Shown piece after piece: positions 1 through 7,706 of a stretch of 14,535 nt of DNA. Numbering within the stretch: position 1 is the first letter of the stretch; each line of letters begins with the position of its first letter. The position numbers were made by a program, and so were the translations under genes. Source of the DNA: Flavobacterium psychrophilum (lineage in GTDB: Bacteria; Bacteroidota; Bacteroidia; Flavobacteriales; Flavobacteriaceae); contig CAMBHH010000080.1 in the NCBI GenBank assembly GCA_945866505.1, forward strand, positions 1 through 14,535, read 5' to 3'. The notes beneath the pieces are model-generated. The model was not told the DNA's origin and did no database searches. It was given only the letters and a program-made list of their open reading frames with translations.

Positions 1-320
1 TTTTGTCTTTCGAATTGGGTTTTATTCTCTTTTTTCACCACTATAATCGTCCGACTATCGGTCATAAATCCCTCCATAAGTTTGAGCGGATATTGATTTA
101 TGGTAAAAAGAGGTTCTTCTTGAGGCAAGCCAATAACTGGTGAAGCAAATTTGTTTCGAATACTTTCGCCAATTTCGCCATTCCACAATTGATCGTCGAT
201 AATTACCGAAATTGTGTTCGTTTCCCCAGTAGCATTTCTTGGTAAATGATCTTCCTTTTTTTGGCAAGAAAAAAACAAAACCGAGAAAACACATAGTAAT
301 ATAAAAAGGTTTTTATTCAT
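1..320 (-). CDS. DUF4837 family lipoprotein, 3' end outside window
   Basis: Start codon at 320; the frame stays open for 106 codons and runs off the left edge, so only the N-terminal part is seen. The protein begins MNKNLFILLCVFSVLFFSCQ, a lipoprotein signal peptide with lipobox FFSC and the lipidated cysteine at residue 19, so the mature protein should be membrane-anchored outside the cytoplasm. Downstream, the stretch around IDDQLWNGEIG and SPVIGLPQEEPLF (about residues 42-73) matches what I remember of DUF4837, a Bacteroidota family of unknown function. It is the last gene of the leftward pgk / transglycosylase / DUF1080 series, 60 nt after the DUF1080 stop. An overlapping 79-codon frame at 55-294 is a shadow. 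Family call is from memory; the molecular role is unknown. Confidence 0.85.
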   Translation of the reverse strand, partial: MNKNLFILLCVFSVLFFSCQKKEDHLPRNATGETNTISVIIDDQLWNGEIGESIRNKFASPVIGLPQEEPLFTINQYPLKLMEGFMTDSRTIIVVKKENKTQFERQ

Positions 321-336
321 TGATTTTGTAATTATT

Positions 337-366
337 TATCAAAAAAAGAGAAAAAAACCTTTGATA
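337..366 (-). other. Weak stem-loop between DUF1080 and DUF4837 genes
   Basis: TATCAAA (337-343) and TTTGATA (360-366) are perfect 7-bp inverted arms around a 16-nt loop that is U-rich on the minus-strand transcript. It fills much of the 60-nt gap between the two lipoprotein genes. It has no GC-rich stem or following U-run, so it is not a convincing terminator; it could be an mRNA-stability or processing hairpin, or chance in AT-rich DNA. Confidence 0.25.
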
Positions 367-380
367 GAATATCAGTTGAA

Positions 381-1037
381 CTATTTCGAAATGTTTTTCA
401 ACTGAATGTTCTTGAAATCAATTGGCGAGCCTTCATAGTTCAAAGAAATTTTTCCTTCTAGCGAAGAAGCTTCGGCACACTCATTTACCAACTTCCCGTT
501 CAAATATTGGGTGATTTTTCCGTTGAATGATTTGACTACAATGGAGTTCCATTGGCCATGGGGATTCTCATTGGCACTAAATTTAGGGGAACTTACACTT
601 GCGCCAGCCTCAACCTGTTTTCCATTGACTTTTGCGGTTACCTTATCTAAAAAGATGAAATCACCGGTAACATTTTCTTTTATTTGAAATTGGATTCCTT
701 TGGGCCAAATATTGTCGGGTGAATCTACAGGAATATTGTACATTAAACCACTGTTTTTTATGTTGTTGTCTCTATGAAATTTTTCTTCTATATTCCACCA
801 GAACTCCATGCTTAGTTCAAAATTTTTATAGCTTTTTTTGGTCATCAAATAACCAATGTTCCCTCCGTTCATTCGTATCATACCATCTTCAAAATCATAC
901 ACCTTTGATGGTTCTAATCTTTCTGGACTAGTTTTGGTAAATGCATACCAATCACTTGTAGAAAAGATTTTTTGATTTGAAACACAAGAATTTAAAAGGA
1001 AAAAAAAAGTAAAAGCAACTGTTATTTTTTTGAACAT
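381..1037 (-). CDS. DUF1080 (3-keto-disaccharide hydrolase-like) lipoprotein
   Basis: 218 aa, start ATG at 1037. N-terminus MFKKITVAFTFFFLLNSC is a lipoprotein signal peptide with lipobox LNSC (Cys18). Residues about 45-216 resemble a DUF1080 / concanavalin-like jelly-roll domain: DFEDGMIRM, a YKNFELSMEFWW strand pair, NSGLMYNIP, a GIQFQIKEN segment, the late HGQWNSIVVKSFNGKITQYLNGK block and closing strands DFKNIQLKNI. The family is named for 3-keto-disaccharide hydrolase, but many members are uncharacterised carbohydrate-associated surface proteins, so the substrate cannot be inferred. Only 21 nt separate it from the transglycosylase stop upstream, so the two are very likely co-transcribed. 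Role in glycan handling at the cell surface is an inference. Confidence 0.85.
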   Translation of the reverse strand: MFKKITVAFTFFFLLNSCVSNQKIFSTSDWYAFTKTSPERLEPSKVYDFEDGMIRMNGGNIGYLMTKKSYKNFELSMEFWWNIEEKFHRDNNIKNSGLMYNIPVDSPDNIWPKGIQFQIKENVTGDFIFLDKVTAKVNGKQVEAGASVSSPKFSANENPHGQWNSIVVKSFNGKITQYLNGKLVNECAEASSLEGKISLNYEGSPIDFKNIQLKNISK

Positions 1038-1058
1038 AAGTGTAATTAAAAACTAGAT

Positions 1059-3119
1059 TTATCCGTTAATTTTTAGTTTCATTCCAGGCTTAAGTTCTTC
1101 CCCGTTTATGTTGTTCCATTTTTTAATATCTGAAATACTTACTCCAGGATATTTTTTTGAAATGCTGTACAATGAATCTCCTTTTTTAACTAGATAATCG
1201 TTGTTTTTATTTTTTGACGCTGATGCTAAACTTTCTTTTTTGTCGAATGAGTTTCCAACCGCTTTGTTCTCAATTGCCACTTCGCTTTTGGCAACAATCA
1301 AAGAATGTCCTATTGCAATGTTATTGTCATTCAAATTATTCCAAAGTTTCAAATCGTCTAAAGTACTACCAAATTTTTTGGCGATATTTCCAAGATTGTC
1401 TCCTTTTTTAACAATATATTCAACATTTTCTGTCTTAGTTTTAGAAGCGATTATTTCCACGTCATTTGCCTCAATTTTAGCCACTTGCAAAGACATTCCC
1501 AATTGAATTGGAGCGTTTGAAAGGTGATTCCATTCTTTGATTTCAGCTACAGAAACATTGTTCTTTTTGGCTATACTACTCAAATTATCTCCTTTTTGAA
1601 CTACATATAAAGAAACACCCGACGTTGATAAAGTATCGGTTATACCACTTTTAGTTGCTTTATCGTCCTTATTAATTTTGTTGTCTGACGCAGCTATTTG
1701 CTGATTATTTGATTTAATTTCTGCCGGAACAATAGTAGTTTTCGGTTCTTTTTTGACTGTTTGAACAACACTTTCGTTTGTCATTATTTTTAAACTTTTT
1801 CCACGAGCAACAGCACTTCCTTTAAGTCTATTCCATTTTTTGATATCAGCAACCGTTACGCTGTATTTGTTTGCAATTTCACTCAAATTATCACCTTTTT
1901 TTACGGTGTAATATCTAGTTTTTGGAAGTGTAACTCGTTGCGTTGAGTAATTTAGCGAATCATTCAAGACAATGGCTTGCTGAACCCGAAACGGTTTTTC
2001 ACGAAAATCTAAATCGCGTTGTATGTAGGCATAAATTTTGTCTTCGTTCGATGCGAAAACGGCAATTTTATCCTTTGGTAATCTTAAAAAATGATTTTCA
2101 TCTCCATAAACTGGAATCACATTCATTTTATAGGAAGGGTTCAAAAGTTGTAGTTGAGCCACAGGAACATCGAGCAAATCGGATATTTGTTTGAAAGACA
2201 TTTGCTTTTTAATCATAATTGTATCAGTAGCAAAATGTTGTATTAAGGCTCTTTCAGGCTTAATTCCGTGTTCTTTATGGTATTCGTAAATGTACATTGT
2301 AGCTAAAAAAGCAGGAACATATCCTTGAGTTTCTTTGGGTAAATTTTTTCTAATATTCCAATAGTTTTGTTGTCCTCCAGAACGGCGAATTGCTTTAGCA
2401 ACATTGCCAGGTCCAGAATTATAAGACGCCAAAACCAAATCCCAATCACCAAAAATTTCATACATTTTACTCATATATTCAGCGGCAGCATTACTCGATT
2501 TTAAAGGGTCACTGCGTTCGTCAACATACGAATCAATCTTTAAATTGTATTGTTTTCCAGTTTGATACATAAACTGCCAAAGTCCAGTTGCTCCCATTCT
2601 GGAAACGGCCTTTGGGTTCAAAGCAGATTCTACAATTGCCAAATATTTTATTTCTAAGGGAACATTTTCTTTGGCCAAAGCCTCTTCAAACATTGGAAAA
2701 TAATATTCTGAAATAGCCATCAATCGACCAAAAGATTTCTTTCTATTCTTTAAAAAAGACTTAATAATATTTTCTAAACCTGAATTGTATTCAATATTAA
2801 AAGGGGATTTTGCATCCATTGCCGCCAATCTTTGTTTGAGCAATTCTGTTGGCAATTCATAATCTACTTTTTCGTCAATATTGATATTTTTTATATCATC
2901 TGAAAGGTCATTAAATAAGTCGAGGTTTGTTAATTCCTTCAGCCAAAGACTGTCAACGCAAGAAGCGAGATTGTCTTTTACAAAAGTTTTTTTGATGGAA
3001 TCTAAATAAAAGTTTTGGGTTTCTGATTTTGTAATCGATTTGTTTTCAAAATACTTTTGTGAAAAAGATTGAATTGAAAAAAACAAAAAAAGGAGTAGGG
3101 CTATATTTTTTATTTTCAT
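1059..3119 (-). CDS. MltD-type lytic murein transglycosylase with four LysM domains
   Basis: 686 aa. N-terminus MKIKNIALLLFLFFSIQSFS is a signal peptide without a lipobox cysteine, so the protein is probably periplasmic. Residues about 140-250 form a goose-lysozyme/SLT catalytic domain: VESALNP with the predicted catalytic Glu at 164, then GLWQFM (179-184) and ASYNSGPGNV (231-240). Lytic transglycosylases cleave the MurNAc-GlcNAc bond of peptidoglycan and release anhydro-muropeptides. Four LysM peptidoglycan-binding domains follow at about 403-446, 504-547, 567-610 and 642-684; each starts with a Y-x-V-x-K-G-D-x-L-like motif, and they are joined by low-complexity Ser/Lys/Asn linkers. E. coli MltD has fewer LysM modules. 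It lies 109 nt downstream of pgk and 21 nt upstream of the DUF1080 gene. Confidence 0.95.
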   Translation of the reverse strand: MKIKNIALLLFLFFSIQSFSQKYFENKSITKSETQNFYLDSIKKTFVKDNLASCVDSLWLKELTNLDLFNDLSDDIKNINIDEKVDYELPTELLKQRLAAMDAKSPFNIEYNSGLENIIKSFLKNRKKSFGRLMAISEYYFPMFEEALAKENVPLEIKYLAIVESALNPKAVSRMGATGLWQFMYQTGKQYNLKIDSYVDERSDPLKSSNAAAEYMSKMYEIFGDWDLVLASYNSGPGNVAKAIRRSGGQQNYWNIRKNLPKETQGYVPAFLATMYIYEYHKEHGIKPERALIQHFATDTIMIKKQMSFKQISDLLDVPVAQLQLLNPSYKMNVIPVYGDENHFLRLPKDKIAVFASNEDKIYAYIQRDLDFREKPFRVQQAIVLNDSLNYSTQRVTLPKTRYYTVKKGDNLSEIANKYSVTVADIKKWNRLKGSAVARGKSLKIMTNESVVQTVKKEPKTTIVPAEIKSNNQQIAASDNKINKDDKATKSGITDTLSTSGVSLYVVQKGDNLSSIAKKNNVSVAEIKEWNHLSNAPIQLGMSLQVAKIEANDVEIIASKTKTENVEYIVKKGDNLGNIAKKFGSTLDDLKLWNNLNDNNIAIGHSLIVAKSEVAIENKAVGNSFDKKESLASASKNKNNDYLVKKGDSLYSISKKYPGVSISDIKKWNNINGEELKPGMKLKING

Positions 3120-3140
3120 ATTTTTATAATTAACATATTA

Positions 3141-3174
3141 TGCAACAAACAATTATAAAAAATTGTCTGTTGCA
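3141..3174 (-). other. 14-bp stem-loop between pgk and transglycosylase gene
   Basis: Arms 3141-3154 and 3161-3174 are inverted repeats of 14 bp with one non-Watson-Crick position and a 6-nt loop. Read as minus-strand RNA, that position is a G-U wobble, so the hairpin is fully paired; in plus-strand RNA it is an A-C mismatch. This suggests it is used in the leftward transcript. No U-run follows, so it is not a classical intrinsic terminator. It may protect the 3' end of pgk mRNA or lie in the leader of the transglycosylase mRNA, 22 nt before its start codon. Confidence 0.55.
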
Positions 3175-3180
3175 AATCTA
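3173..3180 (-). promoter_or_regulatory. Possible -7 box of transglycosylase promoter
   Basis: The minus strand reads TAGATTTG here, matching the Bacteroidota -7 consensus TAnnTTTG. It lies 53 nt before the transglycosylase ATG. The -33 region has only TTTA rather than TTTG at the right spacing, so support is partial. The box touches the 14-bp hairpin, so a transcript starting here would begin inside its first arm. Confidence 0.35.
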
Positions 3181-3228
3181 ATAGGTAAAAACTATAAATT
3201 TCAGTAAATATTGTTAAAAACGCATTTA

Positions 3229-4416
3229 TTAGTCCAAAATTGCTGCAATTCCAGGTAAAATCCTACCTTCTAACATCTCTAACATTGCGCCTCCGCCTGT
3301 AGAAACATAACTTACCTTGTCTTCAAAACCAAATTGTTTCACTGCTGCAACAGAATCTCCACCTCCTACAAGTGAGAATGCTCCGTTTTCAGTAGCTTCA
3401 GCAATATAATCACCAAGAGCAATTGTTCCTTTGGCAAAAGTTGGCATTTCAAACACACCAAGCGGCCCATTCCAAAGAATAGTTTTAGACTCTAAAATTA
3501 CTTTTTTGAAATTCTCCAATGATTTTGGACCAGCATCTAAACCTTGCCATCCATCAGGAATTTCGCGAACATCAACAATATTAGTATTGGCATCATTCGA
3601 AAAAGCATCTGCGGCAACAACATCAACAGGAATGTGAATTTGAACACCTTTTTCTTTAGCTAATCTCAATATCTCTATGGCTAACTCTTGTTTGTCATCT
3701 TCACAAATAGACTCTCCAATTTTTCCGCCCAAGGCTTTCACGAAAGTAAAAGTCATTCCTCCACCAATAATCATATGGTCCACTTTATCTAAAATGTTTT
3801 CGATAACTGTAATTTTCGAAGACACTTTAGAACCTCCCAAAACTGCGGTAACTGGCTTTTGTGAATCTTTCAAAACTTTGTTCAAGCTTTCGATTTCTTT
3901 CGCTAATAACAATCCGAAACATTTAAATTCTGGAAAAAACTGTGCAATTATAGTGGTTGATGCGTGGGCTCTGTGAGCTGTTCCGAAAGCATCATTAACA
4001 TAAATATCACCAAATGAGGCTAATTCTTTTGCAAATGCAACATCTCCAGCTTCTTCTTCTTTATAAAAACGTAGATTTTCTAACAATAAGATTTGTCCAG
4101 GTTTTAAATTTGCAACCGCTTTTTCAGCTTCCGCTCCAATACAATCCGGTGAAAAATAAACATCTTGACCCAAAATTTCAGTAGCGGTTTTTACAATGTG
4201 CTCCAACGAATATTTTTTATCTACTCCTTTTGGTCTTCCCAAATGAGACATTAAAATAACACTTCCACCGTCAGCAATAATTTTGTCAATTGTTGGTTTT
4301 GCGGCTTCAATACGGGTAGCATCTGTCACATTGAAATTTTCGTCTAAAGGGACGTTAAAATCAACACGGATTATGGCCTTTTTGTTTTTGAAATCGAAAT
4401 CGTTAATAGTTTTCAT
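3229..4416 (-). CDS. pgk: Phosphoglycerate kinase
   Basis: 395 aa, full length for a bacterial PGK. It transfers the acyl phosphate of 1,3-bisphosphoglycerate to ADP in glycolysis and runs in reverse in gluconeogenesis, in the cytoplasm. N-terminal substrate-binding motifs: RVDFNVPL (17-24), Arg35, SHLGRPKG (57-64), LLENLRF (111-117), [13 protein letters not shown] (141-153). C-terminal nucleotide-binding motifs: GGSK (194-197), WNGPLGVFE (315-323), GGGDS (351-355) and the terminal [11 protein letters not shown] (372-382). The start ATG at 4416 gives the usual N-terminus. It is first in the leftward gene series; a 109-nt gap with a hairpin separates it from the transglycosylase. Confidence 0.99.
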   Translation of the reverse strand: MKTINDFDFKNKKAIIRVDFNVPLDENFNVTDATRIEAAKPTIDKIIADGGSVILMSHLGRPKGVDKKYSLEHIVKTATEILGQDVYFSPDCIGAEAEKAVANLKPGQILLLENLRFYKEEEAGDVAFAKELASFGDIYVNDAFGTAHRAHASTTIIAQFFPEFKCFGLLLAKEIESLNKVLKDSQKPVTAVLGGSKVSSKITVIENILDKVDHMIIGGGMTFTFVKALGGKIGESICEDDKQELAIEILRLAKEKGVQIHIPVDVVAADAFSNDANTNIVDVREIPDGWQGLDAGPKSLENFKKVILESKTILWNGPLGVFEMPTFAKGTIALGDYIAEATENGAFSLVGGGDSVAAVKQFGFEDKVSYVSTGGGAMLEMLEGRILPGIAAILD

Positions 4417-4459
4417 TAGATATTATTTTTAGTTTTATGTATAAATTTTGAAAGAAAAA

Positions 4460-4467
4460 CAAATGTA
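4460..4467 (-). promoter_or_regulatory. Probable -7 box of pgk promoter
   Basis: The minus strand reads TACATTTG, an exact match to TAnnTTTG, 43 nt upstream of the pgk ATG. About 20 nt further upstream there is only TTTA in place of the -33 TTTG. A leader of roughly 35-40 nt is predicted. The 203-nt divergent region 4417-4619 holds nothing else recognisable apart from a second TAnnTTTG match on the plus strand at 4554-4561. Confidence 0.5.
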
Positions 4468-4553
4468 TAACTTTTCAAGAACTTAAAAATAAGAATAGTT
4501 TAAAAATTGGTCTAACTGATTGGCGAAAACGATGTAATATTAAATATTAATTC

Positions 4554-4561
4554 TATTTTTG
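4554..4561 (+). promoter_or_regulatory. Possible -7 box for the DUF4239-like gene
   Basis: TATTTTTG fits the TAnnTTTG pattern 58 nt before the ATG at 4620. No TTTG or TTG lies at the expected 17-23 nt spacing upstream (the nearest, ATTGG at 4519-4523, is 30 nt away), so this is a weak call made mainly because it sits in the divergent intergenic region. Confidence 0.3.
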
Positions 4562-4619
4562 ATCATCAATTTAAATAAACATACTTTTATTAAAACTGCA
4601 ATCAAAAAAATAGTAAACC

Positions 4620-5390
4620 ATGAGACATTCTTTTTTAAATGATTTAGACGCATTGTATATAGTTCTCATTTTGTTTTTTTTGATGATTACAACCGTTTGG
4701 ATAGGTTATAAATTAGCGTTAAAAAAAATTAAAAGCGAGGTCAAAAATCCAGAACTTTCATCGTCTTTATTGGGATTGTTAGCTTTGCTAATGGCGTTCA
4801 CTTTTGGCATGGCAGGTTCACGATATGAAAGCAGGAAAGCAACAATAATTGACGAAGCAAACTGCATTGGAACGGCTATTTTGCGCGCAGATATTTATCC
4901 AGATAGTCTGAAAAATGCTTTTAAAAAAGACTTTGAATCCTATGTAAATTCCAGAATTACTTATTTTACTGCCGATAGAAATGAGGATAAAATTACTAGT
5001 TCGTTGAAACAATCGGCAGCAATAAGCGTCAAGCTATGGAAACGCGCCAGTTTTTATGCCAAGAACAAAGATTATTTTATTCAATCGAATATGATGTTGC
5101 CAGCGCTAAACGATATGTTTGATATCGCCTCAAAAACAAACACGATTTACGTTTCTAAAGTTCCGGAAACAATTGTGTATTTGTTGTTGCTTTTTTCGGT
5201 CATTATTTCATTTTACATTGGTTACAACTCGGGATTGCAAAAAAAATTAGGTAAAAAACACATCTTGGGGTTTTGTTTCCTAACCTGCATTGTAATTTAT
5301 GTAACCTTAGATTTGGACCGACCAAGACGAGGCTTAATAGACCTGAGCGATGAAATTGTTTTATTAAAAGAATTAAAGAGCAATTTTTAA
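4620..5390 (+). CDS. DUF4239 (bestrophin-like) membrane protein
   Basis: 256 aa with four predicted membrane helices: about 11-33, 49-65, 183-202 and 214-230. The second helix and the segment after it, LLGLLALLMAFTFGMA then RYESRKATIIDEANCIGTA (about 51-85), match my memory of the DUF4239 / bestrophin-like domain signature. A DLDRPRRGLI motif (231-240) right after the last helix is also typical. The central soluble part (about 90-180) is mostly helical. Bestrophins are anion channels, but a channel function has not been shown by anything here and should not be assumed. It diverges from pgk; holB begins 56 nt downstream with its own promoter-like sequence, so it may be monocistronic. Confidence 0.75.
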   Translation: MRHSFLNDLDALYIVLILFFLMITTVWIGYKLALKKIKSEVKNPELSSSLLGLLALLMAFTFGMAGSRYESRKATIIDEANCIGTAILRADIYPDSLKNAFKKDFESYVNSRITYFTADRNEDKITSSLKQSAAISVKLWKRASFYAKNKDYFIQSNMMLPALNDMFDIASKTNTIYVSKVPETIVYLLLLFSVIISFYIGYNSGLQKKLGKKHILGFCFLTCIVIYVTLDLDRPRRGLIDLSDEIVLLKELKSNF

Positions 5391-5409
5391 GATTTCAGAG
5401 CTTTTCCCT

Positions 5410-5442
5410 TTTGCGATTTTGACGCTTTTTATCCTATATTTG
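5410..5442 (+). promoter_or_regulatory. holB promoter, -33 TTTG and -7 TATATTTG
   Basis: TTTG at 5410-5413 and TATATTTG at 5435-5442 match the Bacteroidota TTTG / TAnnTTTG consensus with a 21-nt spacer, inside the usual 17-23 range. The -7 box ends only 4 nt before the holB ATG (5447), so the transcript would start at or next to the start codon, giving a leaderless or nearly leaderless mRNA. Confidence 0.6.
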
Positions 5443-5446
5443 CCTT

Positions 5447-6595
5447 ATGCAGTTTTCAGAAATTTTAGGACAGGAACACATCAAAAATCACTTAACACGA
5501 AGTGCCGATTTGGGAAGAATTCCCCATGCACAATTGTTTGTTGGTCCAGAAGGATGTGGCACGTTGCCAATGGCGATTGCCTATGCGCAGTATATTTTGT
5601 GTAACAATCAAAACGGAGAAAACGCTGGTGCGAATGAAAGTTGCAATTTAAAATTCCAAAAAATTGCGCATCCCGATTTGCATTTTGTTTATCCAACGGT
5701 CAGCACCGATGATGTCAAAACAAAACCCAAAAGCATAGATTTTATAGCGGATTGGAGGCAATTCATACTTGAAAATCCGTATGGAGGATTGTTTGATTGG
5801 TATTCCGTTTTAGGAGTTCAAAACAAACAAGGCGAAATTCGGGTAGATGATGCTCAAGAAATCCTAAAATCATTGGCTTTAAAATCTTACGAAGGCGGTT
5901 ATAAAATTATGATTGTTTGGATGGCCGATAAAATGAATAATGCCGCTTCCAACAAATTGTTGAAATTACTGGAAGAACCGCCGGAAAAAACAGTTTTCAT
6001 TCTGATTTCTGAAAATGAGGAAGATATTATTCAAACGATTCGTTCGCGTTGCCAAGTTTTGCATTTTATTGGATTGAGTGAACAAATTATTTCAACAGCG
6101 TTGGTTTCTCGTGAAAATATTGAACCAAAACTAGCCACAAAAATCGCGCATCAAGCACAAGGAAATTACAATAAAGCCTTGCATTTGCTCCAAGACGATA
6201 ACGATGAATTTCCTTTCGAACAATGGTTTGTGGTCTGGGTTCGTGCCGCTTTTCAAGCCAAAAAAAATGCCGCCGTTATTGCGGATTTGATTCAATGGAG
6301 CGAACAAATAGCCGCTTTGGGAAGAGAGACCCAAAAGAAATTCTTGCAATATTGTATCGATATTTTTCGTCAAGCGTTGTTGCACAATTACGAAACACCG
6401 AGCTTAGTTTATTTTGAACCCACTGTCGAGAATTTCACAATAGCAAAATTTGCACCTTTTGTCAATGGAAACAACATCAACGAAATATTTCAAGAATTGT
6501 CAGACGCAATTTACCACATAGAGCGCAACGGAAATGCCAAGATTATTCTAACCGATTTATCTATAAAGCTCACTCGTTTAATACACAAAAAATAA
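5447..6595 (+). CDS. holB: DNA polymerase III subunit delta' (clamp loader)
   Basis: 382 aa AAA+ clamp-loader subunit that helps open the beta sliding clamp and load it on primed DNA. N-terminal FSEILGQEHIKNHL (3-16) is the usual first helix; HAQLFVGPEGCG (27-38) is the P-loop region, but the Lys-Thr of a Walker A motif is replaced by Thr-Leu, as expected for the non-hydrolysing delta' role. Cys52 and Cys66 are left from the zinc-module region, which looks reduced. KLLKLLEEPPEKTVFIL (170-186) and IRSRCQ (198-203, SRC motif with the trans-acting Arg) are strongly diagnostic. The C-terminal half is the helical collar domain. DoxX starts 4 nt after its stop, so they share a transcript. Confidence 0.92.
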   Translation: MQFSEILGQEHIKNHLTRSADLGRIPHAQLFVGPEGCGTLPMAIAYAQYILCNNQNGENAGANESCNLKFQKIAHPDLHFVYPTVSTDDVKTKPKSIDFIADWRQFILENPYGGLFDWYSVLGVQNKQGEIRVDDAQEILKSLALKSYEGGYKIMIVWMADKMNNAASNKLLKLLEEPPEKTVFILISENEEDIIQTIRSRCQVLHFIGLSEQIISTALVSRENIEPKLATKIAHQAQGNYNKALHLLQDDNDEFPFEQWFVVWVRAAFQAKKNAAVIADLIQWSEQIAALGRETQKKFLQYCIDIFRQALLHNYETPSLVYFEPTVENFTIAKFAPFVNGNNINEIFQELSDAIYHIERNGNAKIILTDLSIKLTRLIHKK

Positions 6596-6599
6596 GAAT

Positions 6600-6983
6600 A
6601 TGAACAATGCTGCCTCCATTTTGCTGTTGGTTTTTTTGGCCATCACTTTTATACAATCTGGCTATGACAAACTGTTTTATTGGAAAGACAACCTCGATTG
6701 GTTAAAAGGGCATTTTGCCAAAACACAACTCAAAAATCTGGTTCCTTTAGCATTGGGACACATTCTAGTGTTGGAATTAATTTCGGGTGTTTTGTGTATC
6801 GTAGGTTGCATCGAATTATTGGTAAAGAACGGAAGAACCTTTGGTTTGTATGGTGCTGTTTTTTCTAGTATTACTTTATTGATGTTGTTGTTTGGACAGC
6901 GACTAGCCAAAGATTATGACGGTGCCAGAACGATTGTTATCTATTTTATTCCGGCTGTTATGGCGGTTTTATTGTTGAGTTAA
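6600..6983 (+). CDS. DoxX family membrane protein
   Basis: 127 aa with four hydrophobic helices at about 5-20, 46-70, 80-98 and 108-126. The first helix followed by FIQSGYDKLFYWKDNLDWLKGHF (about 18-40) and the second helix with ALGHILVLELISGV are typical of DoxX-like small integral membrane proteins. The family was named after a subunit of an archaeal thiosulfate:quinone oxidoreductase, but most members are unassigned, so no reaction is claimed. It starts 4 nt after the holB stop, which implies translational coupling or at least a shared mRNA, without an obvious functional link. Confidence 0.8.
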   Translation: MNNAASILLLVFLAITFIQSGYDKLFYWKDNLDWLKGHFAKTQLKNLVPLALGHILVLELISGVLCIVGCIELLVKNGRTFGLYGAVFSSITLLMLLFGQRLAKDYDGARTIVIYFIPAVMAVLLLS

Positions 6984-6992
6984 TGCGTTTAC

Positions 6993-7087
6993 CATATAAG
7001 TCATACAAGTTCTTTTAGACTAGATAAACTTTTATCATTACGCAAAAAATCACCACTTTCTTTCAGCAAACTTATATGACTTATATG
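6993..7087. repeat. REPIN-like 95-bp inverted repeat built from CATATAAGT units
   Basis: Left arm 6993-7011 and right arm 7069-7087 are 19-bp inverted repeats with a single mismatch (C at 7006). Each arm is a tandem pair of the 9-mer CATATAAGT plus one T, so the element holds four copies, two per orientation, around a 57-nt spacer. It lies between the DoxX stop and the thioesterase start, both read rightward, so it is transcribed and could fold into a strong hairpin. The layout resembles a REPIN (paired inverted REP sequences). No transposase is nearby. I have an impression that similar repeats occur in other Flavobacterium genomes, but this is not verified here. Confidence 0.7.
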
Positions 7088-7107
7088 TTTAATAAAACTC
7101 GTAAAAA

Positions 7108-7617
7108 ATGACTTCAAAACATCCCGCTGAATCTTTGACCATCCTGACAGATATCGTTTTACCAAGCGAAACCAATGCGTTGAATAATCTTTTTGGTGGC
7201 GAACTATTGGCTCGAATGGATCGCGCGGCCAGTATTTCGGCAGGAAGACATTCGCGCAGAATTTCGGTAACCGTTTCTGTAAATCATGTGGCTTTCAACA
7301 AAGCCATTCCTTTGGGAAGTGTTGTCGTTATTGAGGCAAAAGTAACAAGAGCTTTCAAAACTTCAATGGAAATTTATCTTGACGTTTGGATTGAAGAACG
7401 AGAATCAGGCGAAAGAATCAAGTCAAACGAAGCCATTTATACTTTTGTTGCTGTTGACGAAACTGGAAAACCGGTAGAAGTGCCGCACATCATTCCCGAA
7501 ACCAAACTCGAAGAATACCGTTATAATGACGCGTTGAGAAGAAAAGAGTTGAGCTTGGTTTTGGCAGGAAAATTAAATCCTCACGATGCTACGGAATTGA
7601 AGGCGTTGTTTGTGTGA
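7108..7617 (+). CDS. Acyl-CoA thioesterase, hotdog fold (YciA/ACOT-like)
   Basis: 169 aa, one hotdog domain. Hydrolyses acyl-CoA thioesters to free acid and CoA in the cytoplasm; chain-length preference cannot be read from sequence. Diagnostic segments: LPSETNALNNLFGGELLARMD (18-38, with the Asn/GG.LL..MD signature of the central helix), then RISVTVSVNHVAFNKAIPLGSVVVIEAKV (about 51-79) and a YTFVAVD strand (111-117). The C-terminal tail carries HII and RRKELSLVLAGKLNP. The last 21 codons (149-169) recur in diverged form at 8375-8437, beyond the toxin-antitoxin pair. The gene is preceded by the 95-bp inverted repeat and followed by a stem-loop. Confidence 0.92.
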   Translation: MTSKHPAESLTILTDIVLPSETNALNNLFGGELLARMDRAASISAGRHSRRISVTVSVNHVAFNKAIPLGSVVVIEAKVTRAFKTSMEIYLDVWIEERESGERIKSNEAIYTFVAVDETGKPVEVPHIIPETKLEEYRYNDALRRKELSLVLAGKLNPHDATELKALFV

Positions 7618-7624
7618 AATGCAC

Positions 7625-7665
7625 CTGTATATTTCAACTTTTTAAATATTTAAAAAACATACAGA
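7625..7665 (+). other. AT-rich stem-loop after thioesterase gene
   Basis: CTGTAT (7625-7630) pairs with ATACAG (7660-7665), and inside lies an 18-bp perfect palindrome, TTTTTAAATATTTAAAAA (7639-7656). The two parts stack with an asymmetric bulge. It lies 8 nt after the thioesterase stop and 10 nt before the toxin-antitoxin promoter. It could be a weak terminator for the thioesterase or an operator for antitoxin binding; the sequence does not decide. Confidence 0.4.
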
Positions 7666-7674
7666 AAAAACACA

Positions 7675-7702
7675 TTGCTTGTTCCATAATTAGTTAACTT
7701 TG
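7675..7702 (+). promoter_or_regulatory. Toxin-antitoxin promoter, TTG and TAACTTTG
   Basis: TTG at 7675-7677 and TAACTTTG at 7695-7702 fit the Bacteroidota promoter with a 17-nt spacer. The -7 box ends 4 nt before the toxin ATG at 7707, the same arrangement as at holB, so a leaderless toxin mRNA is predicted. Autoregulation by the HTH antitoxin is expected for such pairs; a repressor site may lie in the palindrome at 7639-7656. Confidence 0.55.
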
Positions 7703-7706
7703 CTCG

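Noticed and set aside
55..294. 79-codon minus-strand frame
   Set aside because: It overlaps the lipoprotein frame that starts at 320 and has a clear signal peptide and family motifs; the 79-codon protein has no recognisable features.
1201..1506. Plus-strand open frames inside the transglycosylase gene (1201-1506 and 1214-1411)
   Set aside because: They are antisense shadows of the LysM-repeat region.
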